Origin: Jeotgalicoccus saudimassiliensis
Lineage (GTDB): Bacteria > Bacillota > Bacilli > Staphylococcales > Salinicoccaceae
Assembly (NCBI RefSeq): GCF_000756715.1
Contig: NZ_CCSE01000001.1
Coordinates: forward strand, 620,001-684,000
Length of the DNA: 64,000 nt
Direction of reading: 5' to 3'
Shown here: positions 50,645 through 58,578 of the stretch, piece after piece
Layout of the letters: each line of letters opens with the position of its first letter
Numbering within the stretch: position 1 is the stretch's first letter
Position numbers and translations under genes: made by a program
The notes under the pieces: model-generated
Database searches by the model: none
Seen by the model: the letters and a program-made list of their open reading frames with translations, nothing else
What the model was told of the DNA's origin: nothing

Positions 50645-51895
50645 ATCAGGTATCTATTATTGTTATTTGCGAGTTTCTTATTTTTAGCAGGGTGTGGAAG
50701 CAATGAAACGGAAGAACCGGCGGATGATGGTACAGAAGGAGTAGAAGAGACGGAAGATGATGCGTCTGACGCATCTGTAGATGACAAAGAAGGTACAGGT
50801 GCAGATGAAGAAGCAGAAACTGACACTGAAGGCACCGATTCAGAATCTGAATCAGACTCAGAAGGTGATACATCAGGGGAAGAATCTACTGAAGAAACAG
50901 AAGATACAACGGGAGAAGACAGAGGATCAGAAGACAGTGACAGAGATGACTCTGCAGAAAATGAAGAGTCTGACGAAGAAACTGACGAATCTGAAAGTGA
51001 AGAAGGAACTGAAGAAGAAGATTCATCAGATGCCTCGTCTTCAGAAACGGATACTGATTCAGCTGACTCAGAAGACAGCCTGACATCGGACTCTGATTCT
51101 GACGTAACAGGTGAATCTGAGCCGGTTGGTATTAATTTTGATGTGACGGAAGAAACAGTGACCGGTCTTGATGGTACCGAAATGACTTCAATGTTCGAAT
51201 TAAACTCAGGTATTGGAGCACTTCTTGACAGTGCCGAAGAATCGGATGCCGCAGTTGAAGATATTCTGATGGCAAAAGAAGATGTTTCAACTTATTATGC
51301 TGAAACGTTTATGGTAATTAATGTCTTTACCGGTGATTCTGATCAGCCGGCAGACAGCGACTCTGTGGGTCTGACTGCAGAAATCGATGAGTCTGATGAA
51401 TTTGAAATTTTATCAGGTATGTATGATCAGGCGCAGGATACAATAGTGCCATATGCCTACGCAAACACTGATTCATTGTTTGTGTATGAAAGCGGTATGT
51501 GGAATGACTACACAGGTCAGGCTGATCCGGAGGAAGTGTACTATGCATCCTACTCAAATCTGTATGATGCATTTGTGGACAGTGCTGACGTAATGAATGT
51601 TTCAGAAGATGATGAATACTATTACCTTCACAATATCGGTACAGAGGAGGCACTGCATGACACATTTGGTACATTGTTTAATGTTCAATTTACGAACGCT
51701 GACCTTGAGCAGCAGAAAAATGGTGTAGTGGGTGTTGTTGATAAAGAAAGCAATGAGCTTCTGAAAATTGCCTATCTGTCATATGCGCCGGGTGTAACGG
51801 AAGGGGAAGAACTGTATATTGAAGTATCTTCAATCCTTGATAACTACGGTGAATTTGACGACGGTATTACGGTGCCGCAGGGAATCTATGAGTAA
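50645..51895 (+). CDS. Acidic, Ser/Thr/Glu/Asp-rich lipoprotein with apparent AUC start
   Basis: Lipoprotein of about 416 residues. After lipobox FLFLAGC comes a highly acidic, low-complexity region of 130 residues (Asp, Glu, Ser and Thr), then a folded domain of about 260 residues I do not recognise. The start is uncertain: an excellent AGGAGAGG site ends at 50638, and the codon at the proper distance is ATC (50645), which would give MRYLLLLFASFLFLAGC, a normal signal peptide. TTG at 50660 would leave a short signal without a positive charge and is 21 bases from the site. Thus either an AUC start is used or the start codon has been changed from ATG. Confidence 0.7.
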   Translation: MRYLLLLFASFLFLAGCGSNETEEPADDGTEGVEETEDDASDASVDDKEGTGADEEAETDTEGTDSESESDSEGDTSGEESTEETEDTTGEDRGSEDSDRDDSAENEESDEETDESESEEGTEEEDSSDASSSETDTDSADSEDSLTSDSDSDVTGESEPVGINFDVTEETVTGLDGTEMTSMFELNSGIGALLDSAEESDAAVEDILMAKEDVSTYYAETFMVINVFTGDSDQPADSDSVGLTAEIDESDEFEILSGMYDQAQDTIVPYAYANTDSLFVYESGMWNDYTGQADPEEVYYASYSNLYDAFVDSADVMNVSEDDEYYYLHNIGTEEALHDTFGTLFNVQFTNADLEQQKNGVVGVVDKESNELLKIAYLSYAPGVTEGEELYIEVSSILDNYGEFDDGITVPQGIYE

Positions 51896-51916
51896 TCTGA
51901 CATGATGTAACAATTA

Positions 51917-51956
51917 ATCCCGCAATCTGCCCGGACAGATTGCGGGATATTTTTTA
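51917..51956 (+). terminator. Terminator of the acidic lipoprotein gene
   Basis: Perfect 13-bp stem, ATCCCGCAATCTG and CAGATTGCGGGAT, followed by six T residues. Confidence 0.92.
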
Positions 51957-52136
51957 TTTAAATATTCCGCGGTTTTACGAAATCTCTTTTTTACTCCCCG
52001 GTTTTCTTCTTTCTAAGCTATTTCAATACAAATATTTCAAAACTGTACAAATCCGCAGACAAATATTAAATTTATGCGGTTTTACAACAATTTAACGGAA
52101 GTTTATATTGTAATCATCACGAGCTGGAGGTTAAAT

Positions 52137-52850
52137 ATGTCTCTTATTATTGTTATGGGCGGCCTGGTTGCATCTTTCATTTACGCACTGACACAGTCGG
52201 ACAGTATTTCCTTTTTAACGAGAAGAAGCCGTTGTGATTCGTGTTCTAACCATTTAAAGGTCACAGATCTGATTCCTGTCATCAGCTATTTAAAAAACCG
52301 CGGACGCTGCAGTCATTGTCACAGCAGAGTGTCCATTAACTACCTGCTGGTAGAAGTAATAACGATTATGCTGTTTGTTATGCCGTTAATCGTTCCGCTG
52401 GGTTACGACAATATGCTTCTGTATTATCTGCTCGTCAGCATTCTCATTCCTCTTGCTGTTTATGATTTCGATACACTTCTTATTCCGACGCATATGCTGG
52501 TATTACTGTTTGTGTGCGGACTGTACTTAACAAAACTCGAGCATATGGATATCAGTATCGACTTTCTGACCGTAATCATACTTCATATTTTTTATATGCT
52601 GTTTAAAGACAAAATCGGTTACGGTGACATTCAGCTGTTTTCAATATTAACGATGATTACGCCTTTTGACTTTTTCATTTTTACATTCCTGTTTACATAT
52701 ATAATCGGAGGGATTTCTGTAATTATACTGGATCTTTTTGAAGCTTCGCGCATAACGAAAGTACCACTTGTACCGTTTGTAGCTGCAGGTTTGTTTACGA
52801 CATTTTATCTGTACGCTGATTTTATCGATATTTACTATGGAGGGTTTTAA
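52137..52850 (+). CDS. comC: Type IV prepilin peptidase (ComC-like)
   Basis: A 237-residue aspartic peptidase and methylase that processes pseudopilins of the competence pilus. Two CxxC pairs (Cys33/Cys36 and Cys58/Cys61) mark the N-terminal domain; the catalytic aspartates are in YDFDTLLIP (about residue 110-112) and GYGD (Asp164). About seven helices are predicted. The ATG at 52137 follows GGAGG. It overlaps radC by one base, as in staphylococci. Other com genes are not in this window. Confidence 0.92.
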   Translation: MSLIIVMGGLVASFIYALTQSDSISFLTRRSRCDSCSNHLKVTDLIPVISYLKNRGRCSHCHSRVSINYLLVEVITIMLFVMPLIVPLGYDNMLLYYLLVSILIPLAVYDFDTLLIPTHMLVLLFVCGLYLTKLEHMDISIDFLTVIILHIFYMLFKDKIGYGDIQLFSILTMITPFDFFIFTFLFTYIIGGISVIILDLFEASRITKVPLVPFVAAGLFTTFYLYADFIDIYYGGF

Positions 52851-53536
52851 TGACTGGAGAACTGCTAATTAGAGAAATGCATAATTCTGATAAACCCCGG
52901 GAGCGATTAATTAATTACGGTCCCGATAAATTAACGAACCAGGAATTGCTGGCGATACTGATTAATACCGGAAACCGCAATGAATCGAGTATCAGTCTCG
53001 CGAATAAAATACTGAAGGATTTACAATCGGTCCGTGAACTCAGGGATATAACGTTTGAAGAACTGACCGCGATTAGCGGTATCGGCAAGGCTAAGGCGAT
53101 TACTATACTTGCATTCATAGAACTTGCAGTCAGAATGCATACTCATTCAAGAGAAGAGGATAAGTATATCCGGTCTCCAAAAGACGTCACGGACATTTTA
53201 ATGGAAAAGGTCAGATATTATAATCAGGAGCATTTTATCGTTCTTTATTTAACGACTAAAAATATGGTGATAGAAGAAAAAACGCTGTTCATCGGTTCGC
53301 TGAATTCCAGCATCGTACATCCGCGTGAAATATTCCGGGAAGCTGTTAAAAGGAGTGCCGCTGCATTTGTATGCGTGCACAATCATCCAAGCGGAGATCC
53401 GACCCCGTCTCAGGAAGATATTGAAGTAACAAAACGGTTAAAAGAATGCGGTGAGCTGATAGGTGTGGACTTTCTGGATCATATAATTATCGGTGACGGC
53501 AAATACGTATCGCTGAAAGAAATGAACTATATTTAA
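52850..53536 (+). CDS. radC: RadC-family JAB-domain DNA repair protein
   Basis: A 228-residue protein with an N-terminal UPF0758 domain that includes helix-hairpin-helix ISGIGKAKA (residues 75-83) and a C-terminal JAB/MPN metal site, H177NHPSGDPTPSQ. The name comes from an E. coli locus, and the role in repair is disputed; related proteins take part in recombination and natural transformation. It is translationally coupled to comC by a TAATG overlap. Confidence 0.92.
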   Translation: MTGELLIREMHNSDKPRERLINYGPDKLTNQELLAILINTGNRNESSISLANKILKDLQSVRELRDITFEELTAISGIGKAKAITILAFIELAVRMHTHSREEDKYIRSPKDVTDILMEKVRYYNQEHFIVLYLTTKNMVIEEKTLFIGSLNSSIVHPREIFREAVKRSAAAFVCVHNHPSGDPTPSQEDIEVTKRLKECGELIGVDFLDHIIIGDGKYVSLKEMNYI

Positions 53537-53549
53537 TGGAGGCTGATGT

Positions 53550-53912
53550 ATGGGACTGGACATGTATTTGCTACTTGAAGATGTCGAAACGGGTGAAATA
53601 ATTGAATACAGTTATTATAGAAAGTTTAATGCACTCCAGGGTTATTTTGAGCAGAACTATAATATAGCGAACCCGGGGAAGATACTTTTAAAAGAAGACA
53701 TAATAGCGGACTTATATATCCGGCTGAATGAAATAAGATATTCTCCGGAAAAAGCGAATCTGCTGCTGCCTTCGTACCCGGGACCGTTTTTTGGTACATA
53801 TGAGTATGACCGACTTTATCATTCTTATGTAAATCAGGCAGCGATAGATTTTTATCATGCAAAATTTATAGATTACAGTAAATATAAGCTGTATTATGCA
53901 TCGGACTGGTGA
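53550..53912 (+). CDS. Small protein of the MGLDMYL type, function unknown
   Basis: A 120-residue, Tyr- and acid-rich protein starting MGLDMYLLLEDVETGE. Small proteins with this start are common in phages and plasmids and in scattered bacterial genomes, with no assigned function. The gene is 13 bp after radC and could be in the same transcript, which ends at a strong terminator. In Staphylococcus this place is normally taken by other genes, so it may have been gained. No membrane segment or known catalytic motif is visible. Confidence 0.6.
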   Translation: MGLDMYLLLEDVETGEIIEYSYYRKFNALQGYFEQNYNIANPGKILLKEDIIADLYIRLNEIRYSPEKANLLLPSYPGPFFGTYEYDRLYHSYVNQAAIDFYHAKFIDYSKYKLYYASDW

Positions 53913-53923
53913 TGCATGAATTC

Positions 53924-53970
53924 AACCGCCGTATCAATTATACGGCGGTTCTTTTCTTTTTTATTTTTTT
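53924..53970 (+). terminator. Terminator after the comC-radC genes
   Basis: AACCGCCGTAT and ATACGGCGGTT form an 11-bp perfect stem, followed by a long T-rich run. Confidence 0.92.
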
Positions 53971-54154
53971 ATATAAGAAAATATTATCATAAAATAAGTA
54001 AATGTATTGTATTTTCCTATCCATCTCTGATATATTATTTGTGTAAACAGTCCCTGATGGGACAAATAATGAACCGATAGATTGTGAGGGGATTGAATCA
54101 ATGTGGCAGAGTCTGATTGAAACACAGAAGAGTCTTGTACCGGATATGCTGTCT
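53968..54154 (+). repeat. Direct repeat copy 1: duplicated cggR promoter and 5' end
   Basis: 187 bp that recur at 54170-54356 with four differences and no gaps. It contains a promoter (TTGTAT / TATATT), the palindrome GTCCCTGATGGGAC at 54050-54063, a GTGAGGGG ribosome site and the first 18 codons of cggR. Copies are 15 bp apart. Confidence 0.95.
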
Positions 54155-54178
54155 TATCTTTGTTATTTGTTTATATAA
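54101..54178 (+). CDS. Truncated CggR leader peptide made by the duplication
   Basis: Starts with the same ATG and 18 codons as cggR (MWQSLIETQKSLVPDMLS) behind an intact ribosome site, then continues for seven unrelated codons (YLCYLFI) to TAA at 54176-54178. It could be made as a 25-residue peptide. The stop lies in the start of the second repeat copy, upstream of its promoter. It lacks the DNA-binding domain, so a function as repressor is not expected. Confidence 0.5.
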   Translation: MWQSLIETQKSLVPDMLSYLCYLFI

Positions 54179-54356
54179 GAAAATATTATCATAAAATAAG
54201 TAAATGTATTGTATTTACCTATCCATCTCTGATATATTATTGGTGTAAACAGTCCCTGATGGGACAAATAATGACCCGATAGATTGTGAGGTGATTGAAT
54301 CAATGTGGCAGAGTCTGATTGAAACACAGAAGAGTCTTGTACCGGATATGCTGTCT
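54170..54356 (+). repeat. Direct repeat copy 2: working cggR promoter and 5' end
   Basis: The second copy of the 187-bp repeat. It leads into the complete cggR gene. Differences from copy 1 are single bases, including GTGAGGTG instead of GTGAGGGG at the ribosome site. Confidence 0.95.
54252..54265. promoter_or_regulatory. Probable CggR operator (GTCCC-N4-GGGAC)
   Basis: GTCCCTGATGGGAC is a perfect palindrome with the GGGAC/GTCCC core found in CggR operators of Bacillus subtilis. It is downstream of the TATATT -10 element, so the repressor would block elongation. An identical palindrome at 54050-54063 belongs to the upstream repeat. Confidence 0.7.
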
Positions 54357-55319
54357 CACATGCTCAAAAGGATAAATATACTGACATGTATTAGAAATGA
54401 AGAGCCGATAGGCAGAAGGTCACTTGCCAAAGAACTCGGAATGACTGAAAGAGTTCTGCGCAGTGAAGTGGATAACCTGTTGGAATTAAATTTAATTAAA
54501 GTAGAGTCGAAAGGTATTTCGATTTCAGCAGCAGGCCGACAGACTTTAACTGATGTCGAGCCGTTTCTGACATTAATCGAAAGCCGGGATGATCTCGCAG
54601 CACAGCTGACAGAAAAATATTCTTTAAAAGATATATATGTCGTAAGAGGCGATGCCGATCACAACGTTCTGGTTAAAGAAGAACTCGCAAGATTAATGGC
54701 TGAGAAACTGACATCGAACCTGACAGACGGCATGGTTGTTTCAGTCGCCGGCGGTTCAACTATGGCACTGGTAAGTAAATTTTTAAAACCCGGATTTCAG
54801 GATTTACTGTTTATTCCTGCACGGGGCGGACTTGGTGAAGATGCTGCATTACAGGCGAACTCAATTGTCAGCCGGCTTGCAGCAGCTGCAAATGGGGAAC
54901 ACCGCATGCTCTATGCACCGGACAGTATCAGTAAAGCATCGCTTGAGTTACTTAAAGAAGAACCGATGGTCAGGGAAATTATCGAATTGAACAACCGTTC
55001 TTCAATTGTCATTCACGGAATCGGTGATGCACTGCAGATGGCGGAGCGTAGAAATGTGTCCGGCGAAGTTATATCGAAACTGCAAAACCGCAATGCTGTC
55101 GGAGAAGGTTTCGGATTTTACTTTGATGCCGATGGAAATATAGTTCACAAGGTCGATACGATTGGATTACAACTTGAAGACCTTAAAGATAAAGATGCTA
55201 TTTTCGCTGTTGCAGGCGGAAGCGGCAAAAAAGAAGCAGTTAAAGCTTATTTAAAACTGGCACCGCAAAATACAATTTTATTTATTGATGAAGTGCTCGC
55301 AGAATATTTATTAGGATAA
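54303..55319 (+). CDS. cggR: Central glycolytic genes regulator
   Basis: A 338-residue SorC/DeoR-type repressor that responds to fructose-1,6-bisphosphate and controls gapA. The N-terminal helix-turn-helix (RRSLAKELGMTERVLRSEV, near residue 40) is followed by the sugar-phosphate-binding domain with SVAGGSTMALVSKF near 143 and the conserved RGGLGEDAALQANSI near 172. ATG at 54303 is used; the GTG at 54291 overlaps the GTGAGGTG ribosome site. The gene is 19 bases upstream of gapA. The 5' region is duplicated upstream. Confidence 0.92.
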   Translation: MWQSLIETQKSLVPDMLSHMLKRINILTCIRNEEPIGRRSLAKELGMTERVLRSEVDNLLELNLIKVESKGISISAAGRQTLTDVEPFLTLIESRDDLAAQLTEKYSLKDIYVVRGDADHNVLVKEELARLMAEKLTSNLTDGMVVSVAGGSTMALVSKFLKPGFQDLLFIPARGGLGEDAALQANSIVSRLAAAANGEHRMLYAPDSISKASLELLKEEPMVREIIELNNRSSIVIHGIGDALQMAERRNVSGEVISKLQNRNAVGEGFGFYFDADGNIVHKVDTIGLQLEDLKDKDAIFAVAGGSGKKEAVKAYLKLAPQNTILFIDEVLAEYLLG

Positions 55320-55338
55320 TATAAGGGAGGCCATTTAA

Positions 55339-56337
55339 ATGGTTAGAGTAGCAATTAACGGATTTGGAAGAATCGGAAGACTTGCAGCGAGAGAGATTCA
55401 AAATTATGAGGACATGGAAGTAGTGGCAGTTAACGACTTAACTGATGATGACTTTTTAGCACACTTATTTAAATACGATTCAACGCAGGGACGTTTTGAC
55501 GGTGAAATTGAAGTATCAGAGCACGGCTTTAAAATTAACGGTAAAGAAGTAAAATCATTTACTGAGAAAGATCCCGCGAATTTACCATGGGGCGAACTTG
55601 ATATCGACATAGTACTTGAATGTACTGGATTCTTTACTGAAGAAAAAGACGCGAGAAAACACCTTGATGCAGGGGCTGAAAAAGTATTAATTTCGGCACC
55701 CGGTAAAGGTGATATGAAAACAATTGTTTACGGTGTAAACGAAAGTACACTTGATGGTACTGAAGACATTGTTTCAGCAGCATCATGTACGACAAACTGT
55801 CTGGCGCCTGTTGTGAAAGTGCTGAATGATGAGTTTGGAATCGAGCAGGGTCTGATGACTACAATTCACGCATATACTGGTGATCAGAATACACTGGATG
55901 CCCCGCATGCAAAAGGTGACTTCCGCCGTGCACGTGCAGCAGCAGAAAATATCGTACCGAACTCTACTGGTGCTGCAAAAGCAATCGGTCTGGTGCTTCC
56001 TGAACTTAAAGGTAAACTGGACGGCGGTGCACAGCGTGTGCCGGTGGCAACTGGTTCATTAACTGAAGTGACTGTAACACTAAACAAAAATGTTTCAGTT
56101 GAAGATGTGAACACTGCAATGAAAAATGCAGCAAACCCTTCATTCGGTTACAACGAAGATGAAATAGTTTCAGCAGATATTATCGGTATTAAAGAAGGTT
56201 CACTGTTTGATGCGACACAGACGCGTGTCCTTGAAGTCGGCGGTAAACAGCTTGTTAGAGCCGTTGCATGGTATGACAATGAAATGTCCTACACTGCACA
56301 GCTGATCCGCACACTTAACCACCTGGTAACTAAATAA
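55339..56337 (+). CDS. gapA: Glyceraldehyde-3-phosphate dehydrogenase, NAD type
   Basis: A 332-residue enzyme of glycolysis. NGFGRIGR at residues 7-14 binds the nucleotide, Asp33 in VNDLTD favours NAD over NADP, and the catalytic cysteine is Cys150 in ASCTTNC. The link to cggR marks it as the glycolytic GapA and not the gluconeogenic GapB. Unlike the usual Bacillota order, pgk, tpi, pgm and eno do not follow; a strong terminator and an unrelated reductase come next. Ribosome site AGGGAGG is good. Confidence 0.96.
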   Translation: MVRVAINGFGRIGRLAAREIQNYEDMEVVAVNDLTDDDFLAHLFKYDSTQGRFDGEIEVSEHGFKINGKEVKSFTEKDPANLPWGELDIDIVLECTGFFTEEKDARKHLDAGAEKVLISAPGKGDMKTIVYGVNESTLDGTEDIVSAASCTTNCLAPVVKVLNDEFGIEQGLMTTIHAYTGDQNTLDAPHAKGDFRRARAAAENIVPNSTGAAKAIGLVLPELKGKLDGGAQRVPVATGSLTEVTVTLNKNVSVEDVNTAMKNAANPSFGYNEDEIVSADIIGIKEGSLFDATQTRVLEVGGKQLVRAVAWYDNEMSYTAQLIRTLNHLVTK

Positions 56338-56351
56338 TAACGTTTGACTGT

Positions 56352-56390
56352 AAAAGCTCCTCTGTATTTTGGCAGAGGAGCTTTTTGAGG
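56352..56390 (+). terminator. Terminator of cggR-gapA
   Basis: AAAAGCTCCTCTG and CAGAGGAGCTTTT, a perfect 13-bp stem, with a T-run. Confidence 0.93.
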
Positions 56391-56517
56391 TGTTTATCAT
56401 TTAAAAATTACGGTGGGAATATCTGTTATTTGTATGCTGTATTCTGTGCTGCCTTGACATATTTCTGTATAATGAAACAGAAAGATATTTATATTATTTT
56501 TTACCGGAGGTATTTAT

Positions 56518-57366
56518 ATGCAGCATGTTAAATTAAATAATGGTATTGAAATGCCGATAGAAGGATACGGTGTATTCCAGGTTAAACCTGAGGAGACAGA
56601 ACGCTGTGTTCTTGACGCACTGGAGATAGGATACCGCAGTCTCGATACCGCAGCAACATACGGTAATGAAGAAGGCGTCGGCAGCGCAATTAAAAAAAGC
56701 GGTGTGCCGCGTGAAGAAATTTTCCTGACGAGTAAACTGTGGGTTGCAGACCAGGGATATGAGAAAGCTAAGGCAGCGTTTGAAAAAACTTTAAATAAAC
56801 TCGGTACAGATTATCTGGATTTATATTTAATACACCAGCCCCTCGGCGACTATTACGGATCATGGCGTGCACTGGAAGAACTTTATAAAGAAGGTAAAAT
56901 TAAAGCAATCGGTGTATCGAACTTCGATTCGACACGTCTTGTTGATTTAATCGTTAACAATGAAGTGGTACCGGCATTAAACCAGATAGAGCTTCATCCA
57001 TTCCTGCAGCAGAAAGAAGCGCAGAAAGTGATGCAGGAATACGGTGTACAGGTGGAATCATGGGGACCGCTTGCTGAAGCGAAGCACGGCATTCTTGAAG
57101 ATGAAATGCTGAACGAAATTGCCGCGAAGTACAACAAAACAGTCGCACAGGTTATTTTAAGATGGCACCTGGAACAGGACATTGTTATTATTCCAAAATC
57201 TGTCCGCAGAGAGCGCATGGAAGAAAACCTCGATGTACATGACTTTAAACTGGATGCATCCGACATGCAAAAAATAGCAGAGCTTGATGGTAAACATCCG
57301 CGGATTGTGGACTACAATATTATGGATATTGTTACCGGCATGAACAGTTCAAAAACACCTGAATAA
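56518..57366 (+). CDS. Aldo/keto reductase
   Basis: A 282-residue NADPH-dependent reductase of the AKR5-type group found in Bacillota. The catalytic tetrad is visible: Asp in YRSLDTAATYGNE with its tyrosine, Lys in FLTSKLW and His in LYLIHQPLG. The cofactor motif IIPKSVRRERMEENL (residues about 222-236) is typical. Likely substrates are methylglyoxal or other small aldehydes. The gene has its own terminator and stands alone. Confidence 0.88.
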   Translation: MQHVKLNNGIEMPIEGYGVFQVKPEETERCVLDALEIGYRSLDTAATYGNEEGVGSAIKKSGVPREEIFLTSKLWVADQGYEKAKAAFEKTLNKLGTDYLDLYLIHQPLGDYYGSWRALEELYKEGKIKAIGVSNFDSTRLVDLIVNNEVVPALNQIELHPFLQQKEAQKVMQEYGVQVESWGPLAEAKHGILEDEMLNEIAAKYNKTVAQVILRWHLEQDIVIIPKSVRRERMEENLDVHDFKLDASDMQKIAELDGKHPRIVDYNIMDIVTGMNSSKTPE

Positions 57367-57373
57367 TATAGTG

Positions 57374-57410
57374 AAGACTCCATTTTGAAAATCAGAATGG
57401 AGTCTTTTAC
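57374..57410 (+). terminator. Terminator of the aldo/keto reductase gene
   Basis: AAGACTCCATT and AATGGAGTCTT around 11 bases, followed by T residues. Confidence 0.85.
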
Positions 57411-57470
57411 TGTTGATTTGTATAATTTTAAACTAAGATTGTCTTAATAGTAATAAAAGGGGATGGTTAA

Positions 57471-58529
57471 ATGAATCTGAACACCGAACTCTGCAGTCTG
57501 CTACATATAGAATATCCGATTATCCAGGCGGGGATGGCCGGGGGTGCGACAACACCGGAGCTGGTTGCAAATGTCAGCAATGCAGGCGGACTCGGTACGC
57601 TCGGCGCTGCCTATATGAAGCCTGAAGATATTAAACAGGCCGTGCGTAATATACGGGAGCTGACAGAAAAGCCGTTTGCCGTGAACTTATTTTGTGTGGA
57701 TATCGGGGCTGAACCGGATCAGGACATGAAAGATAAAGTGAAAGAAGAACTCGTCAGAATAGGGAAGAGACTCGGTATAAATAAAGAGGATATTCAGTTT
57801 AATGCAGCTGATTATTTTGAAGAACAATTTAAAGTATTAATAGAAGAAAAAGTTCCGGTCATCAGTACAGCTTTCGGTATTCTCTGTGAAGATAAAGTAA
57901 AAGCGGCTAAAGACAAGGGGCTGGTTATTACATCGATGGTGACAACTGTTGACGAAGCGGTACTTGCTGAACAGAACGGTGTGGATGTCATCATAGCGCA
58001 GGGCGCTGATGCCGGCGGTCACAGGAGTACATTTGATTTAACCAAACACAAAAACGGTGCTGATGTCGGAACATTCTCTCTTGTGCCGCAGGTCGCTGAC
58101 AATGTAAAGGTTCCTGTCGTTGCAGCGGGAGGGGTTAATGACGGCAGAAGTCTGGCTGCAGCACTGGCACTTGGTGCGTCGGGAGTTCAAATAGGCACGA
58201 GGTTTTTATCGGCAGAAGAAGCGGGCATTCATCAGGCTTATAAACATAAGCTGTTCAACAGTAATGAAGATGACACCGTCATTACCAGAGTGTTTTCCGG
58301 AAGGCCGGCGCGTGGCATACGCAATACATTTATAGAAGAATTTACGATAGCTCCGCTGCCATATCCATATCAGAACTCTGCAACTAAAAGTGTCAGGTCC
58401 GGCGCACAGAAAATTAATAACGGTGAATACATGTCATTGTGGGCAGGACAAAACCTGCGTCCGGTTGTGAAAGAACAGAGTGCAGCGGAGATAATAGAAG
58501 AGATAGTGTCATATACGAAAAAATTATAA
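57471..58529 (+). CDS. Nitronate monooxygenase (2-nitropropane dioxygenase-like)
   Basis: A 352-residue FMN-dependent flavoprotein of the nitronate monooxygenase family. It begins with the typical IEYPIIQAGMAGGATTPELV, cut here at IIQAGMAGGATTPELV, has the QGADAGGHRST motif near 181 with the catalytic histidine, and VVAAGGVNDGRSLAAALALGA near 215 (phosphate binding). It oxidises propionate-3-nitronate or other nitronates to less toxic products. Enoyl-ACP reductase FabK is related but the histidine motif and length favour this call. Confidence 0.85.
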   Translation: MNLNTELCSLLHIEYPIIQAGMAGGATTPELVANVSNAGGLGTLGAAYMKPEDIKQAVRNIRELTEKPFAVNLFCVDIGAEPDQDMKDKVKEELVRIGKRLGINKEDIQFNAADYFEEQFKVLIEEKVPVISTAFGILCEDKVKAAKDKGLVITSMVTTVDEAVLAEQNGVDVIIAQGADAGGHRSTFDLTKHKNGADVGTFSLVPQVADNVKVPVVAAGGVNDGRSLAAALALGASGVQIGTRFLSAEEAGIHQAYKHKLFNSNEDDTVITRVFSGRPARGIRNTFIEEFTIAPLPYPYQNSATKSVRSGAQKINNGEYMSLWAGQNLRPVVKEQSAAEIIEEIVSYTKKL

Positions 58530-58536
58530 GCATAAA

Positions 58537-58572
58537 AAAAGTATCTGCAAATCTAAGTTTGCAGATACTTTT
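58537..58572. terminator. Bidirectional terminator
   Basis: AAAAGTATCTGCAAA and TTTGCAGATACTTTT, 15-bp perfect arms with a six-base loop, lie between converging genes. A-run and T-run flank it, so it can work in both directions. Confidence 0.93.
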
Positions 58573-58578
58573 AATTAT

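Noticed and set aside
55339-56337. GapB (NADP, gluconeogenic) as identity of the dehydrogenase
   Set aside because: Asp33 after the second strand favours NAD and the gene directly follows cggR.
56454-56473. TTGACA and TATAAT upstream of the aldo/keto reductase gene as a promoter
   Set aside because: Only eight bases separate the two hexamers, too few for sigma-A; the TATAAT may still be a -10 with a poor -35.
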